Source of the DNA: Streptomyces sp. TLI_171
GTDB lineage: Bacteria > Actinomycetota > Actinomycetes > Streptomycetales > Streptomycetaceae
NCBI RefSeq assembly: GCF_003610255.1
Contig: NZ_RAPS01000001.1
Coordinates: 1,426,001-1,490,000, forward strand
Reading direction: 5' to 3'
DNA: 64,000 nucleotides
Under the pieces are notes generated by a model. That model was not told the DNA's origin. It saw only the letters and a program-made list of their open reading frames with translations, and searched no databases. Positions 63,410 through 64,000 of this stretch are shown here, piece after piece; position 1 is the first letter of the stretch; every line of letters starts with the position of its first letter. A program made the translations under genes and the position numbers.

Positions 63410-64000
63410 ATGACCGAACTCGCAGCGCTGGCCCGCGTCCACACCGCCGGCGACGGCTCTCCGGTGGAACAGCTGACCTGCCACCCGCGGCTCCCACTGG
63501 TGGCCGGAACCGCCGGCGGCAGCCGCCTGGTCCGGATCTGGGACTTCTCCGGCGGGCGGCTGCGCGAACTCGCCCACGTCGACCTCGGCCCGGAGCCCGC
63601 CGAACACCCGACCGGCCACTGGCCCGGCCAGCGCCTCCCGCTGGCCTGGCATCCCGAGGAAGCCCTGCTGTACGTCACCGACGGAACCGGCCTGACCCGC
63701 TGGACCCCTGACGGCCCGTCAAAGGTCGAGCCCTCCCCGGCCCCCTACGGCCACCTGGCGTTCAGTCCCGACGGCGACCACCTCTGGGCCTCGCCGTCCG
63801 CCGACGACCGGGAGACCTCGGACGTCCTCGACCTCGCCACCGGCAGCACCGGCACGGCCCGCGGCTGGGACACCGGCGTCGCCGCCCACCCGTCCGGCGC
63901 CCTGCTCGCCACCCTGGTCAGCGACCAGGGCGCCACCTACTGCCTGTTCGCCCGCCCGGCCGCGGGCGGGATGCGGCCGCTGCGGCACGCCCTGATCCTG
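63410..64000 (+). CDS. WD40/beta-propeller-like protein, 5' part (runs off the window)
   Basis: An open frame of 197 codons with no stop before the window edge, starting at ATG 63410. Repeats resembling WD40 blades are visible: HPRLPLVAGTAGGSRLVRIWDF, LAWHPEEALLYVTDGTGLTRW, HLAFSPDGDHLWASPS and VAAHPSGALLATLVSDQG. Third-position GC is high, as in neighbours. The role is unknown. The ribosome binding site is poor (GGTGG). Confidence 0.7.
   Translation, partial: MTELAALARVHTAGDGSPVEQLTCHPRLPLVAGTAGGSRLVRIWDFSGGRLRELAHVDLGPEPAEHPTGHWPGQRLPLAWHPEEALLYVTDGTGLTRWTPDGPSKVEPSPAPYGHLAFSPDGDHLWASPSADDRETSDVLDLATGSTGTARGWDTGVAAHPSGALLATLVSDQGATYCLFARPAAGGMRPLRHALIL

Overview
The window is 64 kb of very GC-rich chromosomal DNA from a mycelial actinomycete of the Streptomyces/Kitasatospora type. 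The evidence is GC-dominated third codon positions, many GTG and TTG starts with GGAGG-type ribosome binding sites, an ssgB gene (a family restricted to sporulating actinomycetes), phosphatidylinositol mannoside genes, and the contiguous order hisS - hydrolase - cyclophilin - DUF349 - relA - apt - secF - secD - yajC - ruvBAC - yebC - pdxT - pdxS - pgsA. Almost everything is core chromosome. No phage, integrase, IS element, CRISPR array or biosynthetic gene cluster is visible.

Layout. Positions 1-10.7 kb: start of hisS, a glyoxalase-II-like hydrolase, a membrane cyclophilin, a DUF349 protein, a lipoprotein, the (p)ppGpp enzyme relA, apt, and secF/secD/yajC. 10.9-16.0 kb: ruvB, ruvA, ruvC, yebC, pdxT, pdxS. 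16.2-19.9 kb: the pgsA - acyltransferase - pimA phosphatidylinositol mannoside operon, with ATGA/GTGA overlaps, followed by an isomerase-like and a LemA-like gene. 20-28 kb: a divergent EF-G-like factor, a DCC-motif protein, an unknown membrane protein, a HIT protein, thrS and an exonuclease. 28-34.2 kb: two minus-strand tRNA-Val(CAC) genes, ssgB, a CGNR regulator, a DsbA-like protein, a tandem GNAT protein, pabC/pabB, then a plus-strand tRNA array Gly-Cys-Val-Val-Val. 34.2-39.9 kb: a small membrane protein, a transmembrane Ser/Thr kinase, several unknown genes and a SpoU-type rRNA methylase. 39.9-46.5 kb: cobalamin/siroheme genes: a CysG-like cobA, a very large bluB-cobT fusion with a structured-looking leader, and cobL. 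46.6-51 kb: an acetyltransferase, the methionine importer metN-metI-metQ with a Met/Cys/Arg mini-ORF in its leader, and another acetyltransferase. 51.3-53.2 kb: a berberine-bridge-type flavoprotein and a frameshifted NB-ARC-type gene remnant. 53.2-61.0 kb: a nearly complete arginine pathway (argC-J-B-D-R, then argG and argH), with AT-rich ArgR-box-like islands. 61.2-64 kb: an NADH-dehydrogenase-like flavoprotein, an ECF41/SigJ-type sigma factor and the start of a WD40-like gene.

How the genes work together. The window combines housekeeping (protein export, Holliday junction repair, stringent response, purine salvage, threonyl- and histidyl-tRNA synthesis), cofactors (PLP, folate via p-aminobenzoate, cobalamin, siroheme) and amino acid supply (arginine synthesis, methionine uptake). 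ssgB adds a development function. Convergent gene pairs are commonly separated by strong, perfectly palindromic terminators.

The least explained signals are: the 403-nt leader of bluB-cobT, with mutually exclusive hairpins; the mini-ORF repeating Met-Cys-Arg-Arg ahead of metNIQ; about 580 apparently disordered residues fused to BluB-CobT; the EF-G paralogue lacking its G4 motif; the decayed NB-ARC gene; and a recurring GACGG-N2-CGTC palindrome.
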